A stretch of 64,000 bases of DNA from Marinococcus luteus_A (lineage in GTDB: Bacteria; Bacillota; Bacilli; Bacillales; Marinococcaceae): contig NZ_JAXRUV010000004.1 of the NCBI RefSeq assembly GCF_034497705.1, forward strand, positions 124,001-188,000, given 5' to 3'. The notes beneath the pieces were generated by a model. The model ran no database searches, was not told the DNA's origin, and worked only from the letters and a program-made list of their open reading frames with translations. How positions within the stretch are numbered: position 1 is the first letter of the stretch; the number at the start of each line of letters is the position of its first letter. Below are positions 42,121 through 50,770 of the stretch, one piece after another. The position numbers and the translations under genes were made by a program.

Positions 42121-43260
42121 TTATTTCTCTATGTACTGCTTCCAAACGTCCGTGGACCGATCAAGCGCGTCCTGAAGATCCTCCCGGAGCACCGTCCAAT
42201 GCCCCATTTTCCGGCCGGGCTTGGCTTCATCCTTGCCATACAGATGTACGTGGTCCTTGCTCCACTCTTCCATATGCGCAGTTACCGCCTTGACGTGTTC
42301 ACCGAGAATGTTGGTCATAACCACCGGCTGCTTCAATCCGGCAGGTCCGAGCGGAAGACCGCAGACAGCGCGGATGTGCTGTTCAAACTGGGAGGTTTCA
42401 CACGCCTCAATCGTATAGTGACCTGAGTTGTGAGGCCGCGGCGCCACTTCGTTTACATACACCCTATCATCTTCTGTGACAAACATTTCCACTGCCAGGG
42501 TACCGACAAGATCCACATGCTCGGCAAGCCGGTGGGCGATACGTATCGCTTCTTCATTCACAAATCGAGAAATTCTTGCCGGTACAATTGTCTGGTGCAG
42601 AATGTTATTAACATGAATATTTTCCCCGACTGGAAAAACACCGGTCTCCCCGTGCACGCTCCGGGTGACAATGCAGGAAATTTCTTTTTGGAAAGGAATC
42701 CACGCTTCAAGTACGAGCTCTTTACCGTCACTTCCCCCGAGGGTTTCAAACGCTGCTTCTGCATCCTCTTCTGCTTGTAACACCACCTGTCCTTTGCCGT
42801 CGTAACCGCCGCGGCACGTTTTCAGCACGCTTGGCACATCAATCTCTTTTACTGCTGCCGAAAGCTCTTCGCGGGAGGTCACCTGATGGTACGGAGCTAC
42901 TTTAATATTTGCTGCTTCAATGGCCTTTTTTTCACGAAGGCGGTGCTGCGCCGTATGAAGCAGCTGGCTGCCCTGCGGAAGATAAAGGGTATTTTCCAGA
43001 TGCCTGGCTGTGTCTGCGTCAATATTTTCAAATTCATAGGTTAATACGTCACACGCTTCTGCCATCCTGTCCGCCCCGGCACGGTCGTCATAAGCTGCTT
43101 CAATTTCAACATCTGCCACCTGTCCGGCGGGCGAGTCTGTTTTTGGCTCAAGCACGGCCACACGGTAGCCCATTGGCTTGGCCGCAAACGCCATCATCCG
43201 TCCGAGCTGTCCGCCTCCAAGTATTCCGATTGTCTGTCCCGGTTTCATTACTCTCCCCAT
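42121..43260 (-). CDS. purK: N5-carboxyaminoimidazole ribonucleotide synthase
   Basis: The 379-residue ATP-grasp enzyme makes N5-CAIR from AIR and bicarbonate. It starts MGRVMKPGQTIGILGGGQLG; the internal ATG (MKPGQTIG) is an alternative start and would remove the overlap with purE. ATP-grasp features include VLKTCRGGYDGKGQVVL, EAWIPFQKEISCIV and VNEVAPRPHNSGHYT. It overlaps purE by 13 bp. Confidence 0.95.
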   Translation of the reverse strand: MGRVMKPGQTIGILGGGQLGRMMAFAAKPMGYRVAVLEPKTDSPAGQVADVEIEAAYDDRAGADRMAEACDVLTYEFENIDADTARHLENTLYLPQGSQLLHTAQHRLREKKAIEAANIKVAPYHQVTSREELSAAVKEIDVPSVLKTCRGGYDGKGQVVLQAEEDAEAAFETLGGSDGKELVLEAWIPFQKEISCIVTRSVHGETGVFPVGENIHVNNILHQTIVPARISRFVNEEAIRIAHRLAEHVDLVGTLAVEMFVTEDDRVYVNEVAPRPHNSGHYTIEACETSQFEQHIRAVCGLPLGPAGLKQPVVMTNILGEHVKAVTAHMEEWSKDHVHLYGKDEAKPGRKMGHWTVLREDLQDALDRSTDVWKQYIEK

Positions 43261-43742
43261 AATTCATCTCCTGACTGCATGACCTGCTCACGCATTTGCT
43301 CTCTACGCCGCTGCAGCTTACCTGCCAACGTTTCATCGAAGGCTGAAATCATTTGAGCGGCCAGAAGTCCGGCATTTGTCGCCCCGGATGTTCCTATGGC
43401 CATGGTTGCTACCGGCACGCCGCCGGGCATCTGCGCGATGGATAAAAGCGAGTCCCATCCACTTAAAGCCTTGGACTGCACCGGCACCCCGATGACCGGC
43501 AGCGTCGTTTTCGCCGCTACCATACCCGGGAGATGAGCCGCTCCCCCGGCACCGGCAATAATCACTTTTATTCCTCGTCCTCTTGCATCAGCTGCGTACT
43601 CAAACATATAATCCGGCGTCCGGTGGGCGGATACAATGTTCTTTTCAAACGGTACACCGAGCTCATCGAGCACTTCGCATGCCTTCTGCATCGTTTCCCA
43701 GTCGGACCTACTGCCCATTACTACTCCTACCTGCGGTTCCAC
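43248..43742 (-). CDS. purE: N5-CAIR mutase
   Basis: The 164-residue class I PurE rearranges N5-CAIR to CAIR. A longer frame reaches 43850, but class I PurE proteins are about 160-165 residues, and AAAGGGG is eight bases before the GTG at 43742. GTG 43751 is a near alternative. The motif VVMGSRSDWETM near the start, SAHRTPDYMFEYA and GAGGAAHLPGMVAA (with the catalytic histidine) are intact. It is the first gene of the operon, with a guanine riboswitch and PurR boxes upstream. Confidence 0.95.
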   Translation of the reverse strand: MEPQVGVVMGSRSDWETMQKACEVLDELGVPFEKNIVSAHRTPDYMFEYAADARGRGIKVIIAGAGGAAHLPGMVAAKTTLPVIGVPVQSKALSGWDSLLSIAQMPGGVPVATMAIGTSGATNAGLLAAQMISAFDETLAGKLQRRREQMREQVMQSGDELWGE

Positions 43743-43931
43743 TTGCGCCACCCCTTTGCTTTTCCTCACTTGCTTTTTGACATAAAGAATCCCCGGTGCC
43801 AGATCCATCCCTAAAAAGGATAGTCTTCCGCACTCCGGGGAAGGTCTCATGAACGCATAAGTTCTACTATAGAAGAAAAATTCAAGCCGAAGCTTCCACT
43901 ATTTCAGACAAAGGCTTCGTTTGATCATTCT

Positions 43932-44000
43932 CCTCATAGTCCAGCAATTTACGGTTGCCGGGTAGAGACGCTCGAGCCTTATTCCCGAAAGTATATGAGG
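43932..44000 (-). ncRNA. Guanine riboswitch upstream of purE
   Basis: The minus strand folds as a purine aptamer. P1 is CCTCATA/TATGAGG, and the conserved cores CTCTACC and CCGTAAA flank P2-P3. The J3/1 segment reads GGACTATG, where the C is the guanine-specifying base (U would mean adenine). It lies about 190 nt before purE. Downstream, CGAAGC (43917-43912) can pair with GCTTCG, and a T-run follows, a possible expression-platform terminator. This adds guanine-sensing attenuation to PurR control. Confidence 0.93.
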
Positions 44001-44069
44001 ATTGTCATCGTTCTGCTTTTGTTGCTTGCATGTTTCAGCTTAACAAGTTGTTATATTATCTGTCAATCA

Positions 44070-44082
44070 AAATTCGAACAAT
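44070..44082. promoter_or_regulatory. PurR box, promoter-proximal
   Basis: AAATTCGAACAAT (plus strand) matches AWWWCCGAACWWT with one difference. It overlaps the likely -35 region of the leftward purE promoter. Candidates are TTGACA followed 17 bp later by TTAAGC, or TTGTTC followed 17 bp later by TAATAT. Confidence 0.75.
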
Positions 44083-44100
44083 CAGAATAACAAAACCTCA

Positions 44101-44113
44101 AATGTTCGTTTAT
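44101..44113. promoter_or_regulatory. PurR box, distal, inverted relative to the first
   Basis: On the minus strand ATAAACGAACATT matches AWWWCCGAACWWT with one difference. It faces the proximal box across 18 bp, close to the 16-17 bp spacing of B. subtilis PurBox pairs. It overlaps the stop codon of the upstream yebG gene. Confidence 0.75.
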
Positions 44114-44310
44114 TTCTTTTTTGCTTCAAAGCTGATTTCCTGCCTCACAGGCACATACTGCATCTCTCCGTTAATGGTCTGCTCTTCAAATATAGGCTTT
44201 TCCATTCTGCGTACCGGCATAAAACCTTCAGCCGCCATGCGGGCGAGGCAATCTTCCACTGTTTCTTCTTCATGTACGTAAAACGTCTGTTTATTTTTCT
44301 TTTTTGCCAT
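44110..44310 (-). CDS. yebG: NETI-motif small protein, YebG-like
   Basis: The 66-residue basic protein (MAKKKNKQTFYVHEEETVED) has the motif ETVEDCLARMAAEGFMPVRR and the following EKPIFEEQTINGEMQYVPVRQ that I associate with Bacillus YebG/NETI-motif proteins. In B. subtilis yebG is directly upstream of purE, as here. Function unknown. Its stop codon is embedded in the distal PurR box, so the box and coding end are constrained together. Confidence 0.85.
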   Translation of the reverse strand: MAKKKNKQTFYVHEEETVEDCLARMAAEGFMPVRRMEKPIFEEQTINGEMQYVPVRQEISFEAKKK

Positions 44311-44368
44311 TCTTGTCGCTGCTCCTTATTTCTTTACTTCTATGCTTTCAGTATAACAGGTTCTTTCT

Positions 44369-44406
44369 AAAAAAAACGAACGAAGCAGAATTTCATTTCC
44401 CGCTTC
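44369..44406 (-). terminator. Terminator between the M20 hydrolase gene and yebG
   Basis: On the minus strand GAAGCGGGA pairs with TTCTGCTTC (two G-T pairs), followed by GTTCG and a run of eight T residues. Confidence 0.7.
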
Positions 44407-44416
44407 ATCCGCTTAT

Positions 44417-45724
44417 TTATCGTCCGTTTTCTGTGCCTATCGTTCGTATGGTCTCTTTTAATACAGCAACCCCATTTACACAGTCCTTTAATTCAGTAAA
44501 TTCCTCCGGCGTATGACTTTTGCCTTCAAAGCTCGGAACAAACAGAAGGCCGAAGGGCACGTAGGCTCCAAACATCATAGCGTCATGGCTAGCACCCGAT
44601 ACGAGGGATTCTGTAGCTAAGCCGATGCTCCGGGAGGCCTCCTCAATCGAACGCCGGATCCATTCAGGGGCCGGCACTGGTTTTACCCTGAAGGCCACTT
44701 CATGAGAAACAGTAAGCCCGCGGCGAGCGGCTATTTTTTCTGCTTCGCTTCGCGCCAGGCTGATCATTTGATCCCGGACTTCCTCATCGAGGTCCCGGAT
44801 ATCTGCTGTCAGCCGGGCCTCTCCGGCAATTACGTTTGAACCGTTCGGCTCAAGAGAAAGCCTCCCTATGGTAGCTACTGCGGTGTCACTGTGCATAGCC
44901 GGAAGCTGCTCCAGATACAGAATAAATTCTGCTGCTGCAGCGGCTGCGTCTTTCCTTATGTTCATCGGGGTATTACCGGCGTGGTCCGTTTCCCCCAAAA
45001 AATGAACGTCAAGCCAGGAAGGGCCGGCGATTCCTTCCACCACCCCTATACCCGCCTCCTGCTGTTCGAGCTGCTTTCCCTGCTCCACATGCAGCTCTAA
45101 ATATGCGCGCAGCCGTTCACGCGGATAAATATTTTTCTCGGGCTTGTTCGGCGAATAATCCATCAGCTTCATCGCCTCCGCCGCCGTCACTCCCTCATCA
45201 TCACGCATTTGAAAAAAATCATCCTTCGAGATATCGCCAACGGCCGCCCGGCTTCCGAGCATCCCGCTCCCAAAACGTGCCCCTTCCTCATCGACAAAAA
45301 CAGCAATTTCTATTGAACAATCCAGTTCGGCTCCTTCTGCCTTCAATGCTTCTACGGCCATCAGGCTCGATACACAGCCGAGAGCTCCGTCAAAAGCACC
45401 ACCGTTTTTCACAGTGTCGAGATGAGATCCAGTAAGGATAATCGGGGCTCCGGCACGGCCTGACTCCCACAGTCCGTAAATGTTTCCTACACCGTCTTCC
45501 CGCACACTCAGGCCCGCTTCCTCCATCCAGGAACGAAAAAGATTTTTTGCCTGCTGCTCCTCTTCTGTATAAACATAACGTGTAATGCCACCCTCTTCCG
45601 TACGGCCAATAGCCGCCAGTTCTTCCAGGCGGCTCGCCAAAACCTCGGGATCAATCGACGGAAAGCCCCTGCTTTCCTCAATCGTCTGGAGGAGGCGCTC
45701 CCTGCTGAATCCCTTGTTACCCAA
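44417..45724 (-). CDS. M20-family N-carbamoyl-L-amino-acid hydrolase / allantoate amidohydrolase type
   Basis: The 435-residue metal-dependent amidohydrolase starts at TTG 45724 (MGNKGFSRERLL), with AAGGAG upstream. Metal ligands and catalytic residues are in TGSHLDTVKNGGAFDGALG, DEEGARFGSGMLGSRA, LELHVEQGKQLE and SGASHDAMMFG, with the dimerisation-domain ETDHAGNTPM. The family hydrolyses N-carbamoyl amino acids, allantoate or ureidoglycine. The nearby purine genes make allantoate (a purine breakdown product) a reasonable guess, but no other uric-acid pathway genes are here. Confidence 0.88.
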   Translation of the reverse strand: MGNKGFSRERLLQTIEESRGFPSIDPEVLASRLEELAAIGRTEEGGITRYVYTEEEQQAKNLFRSWMEEAGLSVREDGVGNIYGLWESGRAGAPIILTGSHLDTVKNGGAFDGALGCVSSLMAVEALKAEGAELDCSIEIAVFVDEEGARFGSGMLGSRAAVGDISKDDFFQMRDDEGVTAAEAMKLMDYSPNKPEKNIYPRERLRAYLELHVEQGKQLEQQEAGIGVVEGIAGPSWLDVHFLGETDHAGNTPMNIRKDAAAAAAEFILYLEQLPAMHSDTAVATIGRLSLEPNGSNVIAGEARLTADIRDLDEEVRDQMISLARSEAEKIAARRGLTVSHEVAFRVKPVPAPEWIRRSIEEASRSIGLATESLVSGASHDAMMFGAYVPFGLLFVPSFEGKSHTPEEFTELKDCVNGVAVLKETIRTIGTENGR

Positions 45725-45773
45725 AGCAACATCACTCCTTCTTTTCTTTTAGACTAACACACCGACAAAGACG

Positions 45774-48590
45774 TTACACTTCATTAAAGGAGGGAACATA
45801 CACTTCTCCCTGACTATCTGCCTGCTCAATGATACGGCGCACCTGTTGGGATAAACGGTTTGGAGGATATGGCTTGGTCAGGTAATGCCGGACATCCATA
45901 CGGGCCATTCGCTCTTTATCCTCGTGCAAAGCCGAGGAAATAATAATTGGCACATCTTCGGTATGACGGAAGGATTTCAGCTGTTCAATAAAATCCCATC
46001 CATCCATTTCTTCTCCAAGCATCAGATCCACCACAAAAACCTCCGGTCGCAGTCCCCTTTTTAATGCATTCAGCGCTTTGTAAGGATTGAAGTAGTGCAC
46101 TACTTCGTATTTGGCGTGGCGAAGTTCCTCTGAAAGAAGCATCCCGAGGCTCCGGTCGTCTTCGAGTATGAGCACCGAGTGAAGATCATTTTCTTCCGGC
46201 AGATCTTCAATATCGAAATCGACTCCTGAGATCGGGAAGAATAAGCAGAAGCTGCTGCCTTCTCCTTCTATCGAATCAACCTCTATTCTGCCTTTATGGT
46301 CTTCAACAATTTGCTTCGTTACCGCAAGTCCCAGACCGGTTCCGCGGATTTTCCTCCGGTCTTCATCATTAATACGGTGAAATTTTCCGAAAAGACGAGG
46401 AAGCTCTTTTTCCGGAATTCCAAGACCTTCGTCTTTGATTTTTACTCTCACCATATCCTGCTCATTGGCAAGCTCAATTTTCACCTCACCGCCCTCTGGA
46501 GAGAATTTTACCGCATTCCCCACAATATTAGTGACACCCTGCACGATTTTGCCTTTGTCCGCATAGATTCGTCCATACTGCAGCCGGTCCTTTACAACAA
46601 ACGTGTGATCCGGCTGGTTCGGTTCAAAGGTATCCACGACCTCAAGGATCAGGCTGCTGATATCAATTTCTTCCATGCCGTATTCCTGACGGCCGGACTC
46701 CATACGCTGCAGATCGAGAAAATCGTTAATTAACGAAGTTAGTCTTTCACCTTCCCGGTGAATGGTTTCTATATATTTTTTCTGACGGGCCGGCTTTAAA
46801 TCTTTGACGAGAAGAAGCTCCGCAAAGCCTAAAATACTCGACAGCGGCGTCCTGAGTTCATGACTTACAGTGCTGACAAGATCTGATTTCATCTGGTCAA
46901 GCTCAAATTCCTTAGTCCGGTTGCGGTGAACAAAGATAGTGCCCTTTTCTTCGGATTCCATCTGCACATTTCTTCCATATAACTCGTAAACGTTCACGCC
47001 GCTCTGTGACGTAATTTTATATTCAATACTATAGTCTGGGGGGGCTCCACCGCCGATAAACGCCTTGAAATAGTTCCCCACTTTTTCCCGGCAGTCTTCA
47101 TCGATTTGGTTCATCCATCCGGATGTCCATTCCGCAAACGGAAGTGTCTCTGTTCCAGTCTCCCCCTTGTTACTGACCATGCTCCATGTCCACTGGTTTG
47201 CATGCTCAAGCTCTCCGTTCTCATTGATATACTGAATCCCTTCATCAACACTGTCGATAATACGCTGGTACAAAAATCGCTCCTCTTCCGTTTCCTCAAA
47301 CAGAAGAATACGGCTGAAGGAAATGGACGCCTGCCGGAGAATACCGCGCATCGTCTCGCGCTCCTGCTCCGAAAAGTTTTGCCCGGTTCTGGTGAATACC
47401 GCTGCGCCAATCATTTCTTTTTTACTGCTGAACACCGGCAGATACATTTCGTACACTGTCGTTTCTCTGCCGCTCAATCCTTCTTCTCCGGCTCTTGTTT
47501 TCCGTTCGGTGACATGAATTTTTTTCGTGTCCGCGATTAAAGCAAGTGGGCTCCCTTCAGAATGATCTTCGAAATGCTGTTTTTCTTCTTCACTCACCCC
47601 GTACCAGGCAGCCTGCCAGAAAGGCTCCATCGCTGCCACCATACCCTTTTCAAAATGAAAAAGGTCGTACATTTTGGCAAGCAGTTGTTCCATTAATGCC
47701 TGCTTTCCCATCGAGCCGCTGAACGTTTCATTCAACTCGTTTAACGTCCGCAGGTATTCCTGCTGCTCCTGCAGCTCATTCTGCTGGGTAACAAGCTCTT
47801 CGTTCCGGTCCATAATCGCGTTTTGATTCTGTTGAATACTTGCTGCCATTAAATTAAAGGAACGGCTCAGCTCTCCTATTTCATCGCTGCGGTGGCTGTC
47901 TGAGACCGATATTTCTTCGCCGCTTCCCACCCTGGCCGCAGCGTCCTTTATTTCCACCAGAGGGCCGGTAATTTTCCGCAAAAGCACCCAAACAATAGCA
48001 CCGAGCGCTATCAGTATTGCAATCAAATACAGCAGATAGGCTAAATGCGAATTTTCATTCACCTCGAAGTATTGGTCGTTCACGCTCATCCTTTCAGCCT
48101 CTGCCTGATCATGTTCATTTGATATGCTGTTAACAAGCGCCCCGACCTGAGAGCTAGCCTGTTCCCGGTTTTCAATTGTTGTGCGCCCGGCTTCTACAGC
48201 TTCAGACGCCTCAGGAAGCCATTCATTTTCGTAATCATCCAGAAACTGCTCTGTCTGTGCGACCAGGTCAGTGTTTGTTTGATTCAAATCCCGGTACTCC
48301 TCAAGATGCGCTCTTGCAGCACTCAGACTTCTTTCTAATTCTTCCATTTCACTTTCGTCCCCAAAAGCAAGATAGCCACGCCCTGCAATGATGATCTGCT
48401 GGGTATAAAACTCCAGATCTGCCAGCACATTTTGCGTATCCCGCCATTGTCTGGACTCGTTTTCAAGATCCTGCTGATTGGAACTCATGTAGGCATGCTG
48501 CCAAATACCCCCGGCACCAGCAAGCACCAGTACTAAAAGAAAAATAATGCTAAACCTACGGTGGAGACGTTTTTTTATGTAGTTAAGCAT
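45774..48590 (-). CDS. Hybrid sensor histidine kinase (HAMP-GAF-PAS-HisKA-HATPase-REC)
   Basis: The 938-residue membrane kinase has TM1 (about 13-30), an external helical CHASE3-like sensor region (31-183), TM2 (184-204), HAMP (205-257), a Gln-rich coiled coil, a GAF-like domain (about 285-430) and a PAS-like segment (about 440-560). HisKA follows with phospho-acceptor H577 in VSTVSHELRTPLSS, then an HATPase domain (N688/N692, DEGLGIPEKEL, GTGLGLAVTKQIVEDH). A C-terminal receiver has D855 (VFVVDLMLGEEMDG) and K906. It overlaps the single-receiver gene by 8 bp and forms a signalling operon with the diguanylate cyclase. The signal is unknown. Confidence 0.92.
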   Translation of the reverse strand: MLNYIKKRLHRRFSIIFLLVLVLAGAGGIWQHAYMSSNQQDLENESRQWRDTQNVLADLEFYTQQIIIAGRGYLAFGDESEMEELERSLSAARAHLEEYRDLNQTNTDLVAQTEQFLDDYENEWLPEASEAVEAGRTTIENREQASSQVGALVNSISNEHDQAEAERMSVNDQYFEVNENSHLAYLLYLIAILIALGAIVWVLLRKITGPLVEIKDAAARVGSGEEISVSDSHRSDEIGELSRSFNLMAASIQQNQNAIMDRNEELVTQQNELQEQQEYLRTLNELNETFSGSMGKQALMEQLLAKMYDLFHFEKGMVAAMEPFWQAAWYGVSEEEKQHFEDHSEGSPLALIADTKKIHVTERKTRAGEEGLSGRETTVYEMYLPVFSSKKEMIGAAVFTRTGQNFSEQERETMRGILRQASISFSRILLFEETEEERFLYQRIIDSVDEGIQYINENGELEHANQWTWSMVSNKGETGTETLPFAEWTSGWMNQIDEDCREKVGNYFKAFIGGGAPPDYSIEYKITSQSGVNVYELYGRNVQMESEEKGTIFVHRNRTKEFELDQMKSDLVSTVSHELRTPLSSILGFAELLLVKDLKPARQKKYIETIHREGERLTSLINDFLDLQRMESGRQEYGMEEIDISSLILEVVDTFEPNQPDHTFVVKDRLQYGRIYADKGKIVQGVTNIVGNAVKFSPEGGEVKIELANEQDMVRVKIKDEGLGIPEKELPRLFGKFHRINDEDRRKIRGTGLGLAVTKQIVEDHKGRIEVDSIEGEGSSFCLFFPISGVDFDIEDLPEENDLHSVLILEDDRSLGMLLSEELRHAKYEVVHYFNPYKALNALKRGLRPEVFVVDLMLGEEMDGWDFIEQLKSFRHTEDVPIIISSALHEDKERMARMDVRHYLTKPYPPNRLSQQVRRIIEQADSQGEVYVPSFNEV

Positions 48591-48951
48591 CTAATAAATC
48601 CTCCACAATAGTAATGAGTAGGGCCGGACTGAACGGCTTGGATACAAACTCCATTACTCCTGCTTTTTTCGCTTCTTCTTCGTCTTTATCCCGGGACTTT
48701 GCAGTAATCATTAATGTTTTCATGTTTTCAAGCCTGCCGTCTTTCCGGAGCATGGAAACGACTTCCACCCCGTTATACTCAGGCATCATGTTATCGATAA
48801 TTAAAAGGTCATAGGAGGTTGCACTCGCCTTTTCATAGGCTTCCTTTCCATCCTCTGCTTCATCAATTATGTATTCTTCTTCGTTCTCCAACGTATCCAC
48901 CACAAGCATTCGAAGCACTTCTGCATCGTCAGCTACCAGTATTTTGTACAT
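48583..48951 (-). CDS. Single-domain response regulator (CheY-like)
   Basis: The 122-residue stand-alone receiver has the acidic pair D8/D9, phospho-acceptor D53 in DLLIIDNMMPEYNG, the conserved Thr/Ser region LMITAKSRD and the lysine in FVSKPF. It has no output domain and probably shuttles phosphate in a relay. It lies between the hybrid kinase (8-bp overlap) and the HPt-GGDEF gene (18-bp gap). Confidence 0.93.
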   Translation of the reverse strand: MYKILVADDAEVLRMLVVDTLENEEEYIIDEAEDGKEAYEKASATSYDLLIIDNMMPEYNGVEVVSMLRKDGRLENMKTLMITAKSRDKDEEEAKKAGVMEFVSKPFSPALLITIVEDLLDA

Positions 48952-48969
48952 TTCTTCCCGCCTTTCTGT

Positions 48970-50559
48970 TTACAGCACCCGCTGTATTAATCGCTTCGCA
49001 CGTGCGACCAGTTCTTCCTTCCGAAAAGGCTTCATCAAATAATCGTCCGCTCCAAGCTCAAGCGCATGAACAATGTCCTCTTCGTTCCGGTTGCCTGTGA
49101 GCATTAATACAACCATGTTGCTCGAAGGATACTTACCCCGGAGTTTTTCAAGCACTTCAAACCCGTCCATGCCGGGCATAGTAACGTCCAGAACAACAAA
49201 ATAACGCTGCCCGCGTTCATAGTTTTCATTTTCAAAAAACACTTCTCCAGAAGAAAAATATGTTGTCCGTATCCGGTACCTCGCGATATTTAACTGATGA
49301 AACTGATCAGCGACAAAGGAAGCCATCGCTTCATCATCATCGATGATAAATACATTTATGTAGGGAAGATCGATAACCGTGGCGCCCGAATAGGAAACAA
49401 CAGCGTTCCGCCCCGAATCCTTTGCTTCAAGCATGGCTGCATCCGCTTCATTTATAAGCTCCTGCAGAGAAGCATGCCCGGTGGTTGCTGTAGACGTGCC
49501 CGCCGTAAACCCGAGCCGGTACGACAGGTGCTGATCCAATACAAAATCAGCAAAGGACTGCTGCAGGCGTTTCATAATTTTTTCTGTTTCCTCTGAAAAC
49601 GTCTGTTGGAAAATGAACAAAAATTCGTCCCCGCCCAGCCGGATCAGAAGATCGCTCGGACGCTTCCTGGATAACATGTGGCTGACAAACCACCGGAGCA
49701 CCTGGTCACCTTCCTCGTGGCCATAGCTGTCGTTAATCTGTTTGAAGTGGTCAAGATCTGTTAATGCTACTGAAAAAGGCTTGCCGCTCCGTTTAAATTC
49801 CGCCCACAGGCGATTCTCTTCCAATTCAAGCATTTTCCGGTTGTAGGCCCCTGTCAGTTCGTCCACCGTCAGCGCTTCTTTCATCGGTGCCTGCCATTCC
49901 AGATGACGGTGAATGACCTGCACTATTTCCAATGTGGAATACGGCGGCTTGATTACAAAGGAAGCTCCGTCATTATACAATTTATCTGCTTTTTCCCTAT
50001 CTATTGCCCCAGTACAGAATACAGCGACGGGCAGCAGAGTGTCTCTCGCTGCGTCTTTAATACGCTTAATAATCGTCCGCTCGCCCCTTACCGCCAGGTC
50101 CTCTGAGAGAAGCACCATTTCCGGGTGAAACTCTTCAATTTTTTCCATGAGCTTTCTCCGGTCGGAAGCAATCAGAACATGATGGCCAAGCGTCTCAAGC
50201 TGTTCCTTTACTTCATACAAAACGTGCAGCGACGTGTGGCCGAGAAGCACAAAAGAGGATTCTTCTTCAGAAACATCTGAGGAGAAAAAAGTATTTTCCC
50301 CGCCGCTTTCTTCACCTAACATGTTCATAATTTTTTCCGCATATTCTTTCCGGCTTTCTTCAGCAGCTTCAGTATTGAGTGAAGTCATCGCTTTCTCTGC
50401 CGTATCAGCAACTTGGCCCAAACCAATCGTGGCTCCTGTGCCTTTAATCGTATGGAGCCATCTGTACATTTCATCATACTCTTCATAGTGCTTTTGTTCT
50501 AAGTATTCATGCTGTTTTTTAATGTTTTCAATAAAGGTTTTCTGATACTGTTTCACCAT
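48970..50559 (-). CDS. HPt-receiver-GGDEF-receiver diguanylate cyclase
   Basis: The 529-residue protein combines an HPt domain (phospho-histidine H36 in RWLHTIKGTGATIGLG), a receiver-like domain (about 103-220) whose acceptor position appears to be Ser152 (VLLSEDL), a GGDEF domain (about 232-385) and a C-terminal intact receiver (about 402-525, D458 in VVLDVTMPGMDGFE). The GGDEF signature is complete (309-313), and an RxxD inhibitory site (300-303) lies five residues before it, so feedback-regulated c-di-GMP synthesis is predicted. It is the first gene of the three-gene relay; phosphate could pass kinase to receiver to HPt to terminal receiver. Confidence 0.92.
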   Translation of the reverse strand: MVKQYQKTFIENIKKQHEYLEQKHYEEYDEMYRWLHTIKGTGATIGLGQVADTAEKAMTSLNTEAAEESRKEYAEKIMNMLGEESGGENTFFSSDVSEEESSFVLLGHTSLHVLYEVKEQLETLGHHVLIASDRRKLMEKIEEFHPEMVLLSEDLAVRGERTIIKRIKDAARDTLLPVAVFCTGAIDREKADKLYNDGASFVIKPPYSTLEIVQVIHRHLEWQAPMKEALTVDELTGAYNRKMLELEENRLWAEFKRSGKPFSVALTDLDHFKQINDSYGHEEGDQVLRWFVSHMLSRKRPSDLLIRLGGDEFLFIFQQTFSEETEKIMKRLQQSFADFVLDQHLSYRLGFTAGTSTATTGHASLQELINEADAAMLEAKDSGRNAVVSYSGATVIDLPYINVFIIDDDEAMASFVADQFHQLNIARYRIRTTYFSSGEVFFENENYERGQRYFVVLDVTMPGMDGFEVLEKLRGKYPSSNMVVLMLTGNRNEEDIVHALELGADDYLMKPFRKEELVARAKRLIQRVL

Positions 50560-50719
50560 AATAATATCCCTTCTAACCGTTATTATCCATTTTCCATTAT
50601 ATACTATTTAACCGTGTCAAAAGTAGCTTAACGCAAGAAAATTACAACTGTTTTAAAAAAGAGAAACCTCTCTAAATCTTCTTTGGAAGATAATAGGACT
50701 TATACGCCTCTATGCAGGC

Positions 50720-50757
50720 ACAAAAAAACGCTCCAGCGATTGCTGTGAACGTTTTGT
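50720..50757 (-). terminator. Terminator of the NERD-domain gene
   Basis: On the minus strand AAAACGTTC and CAGC pair with GCTG and GAGCGTTTT (one bulge), followed by a run of seven T residues. The 211-bp gap to the diguanylate cyclase gene also contains that gene's AT-rich promoter region. Confidence 0.8.
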
Positions 50758-50770
50758 GAATAAAAGTATT

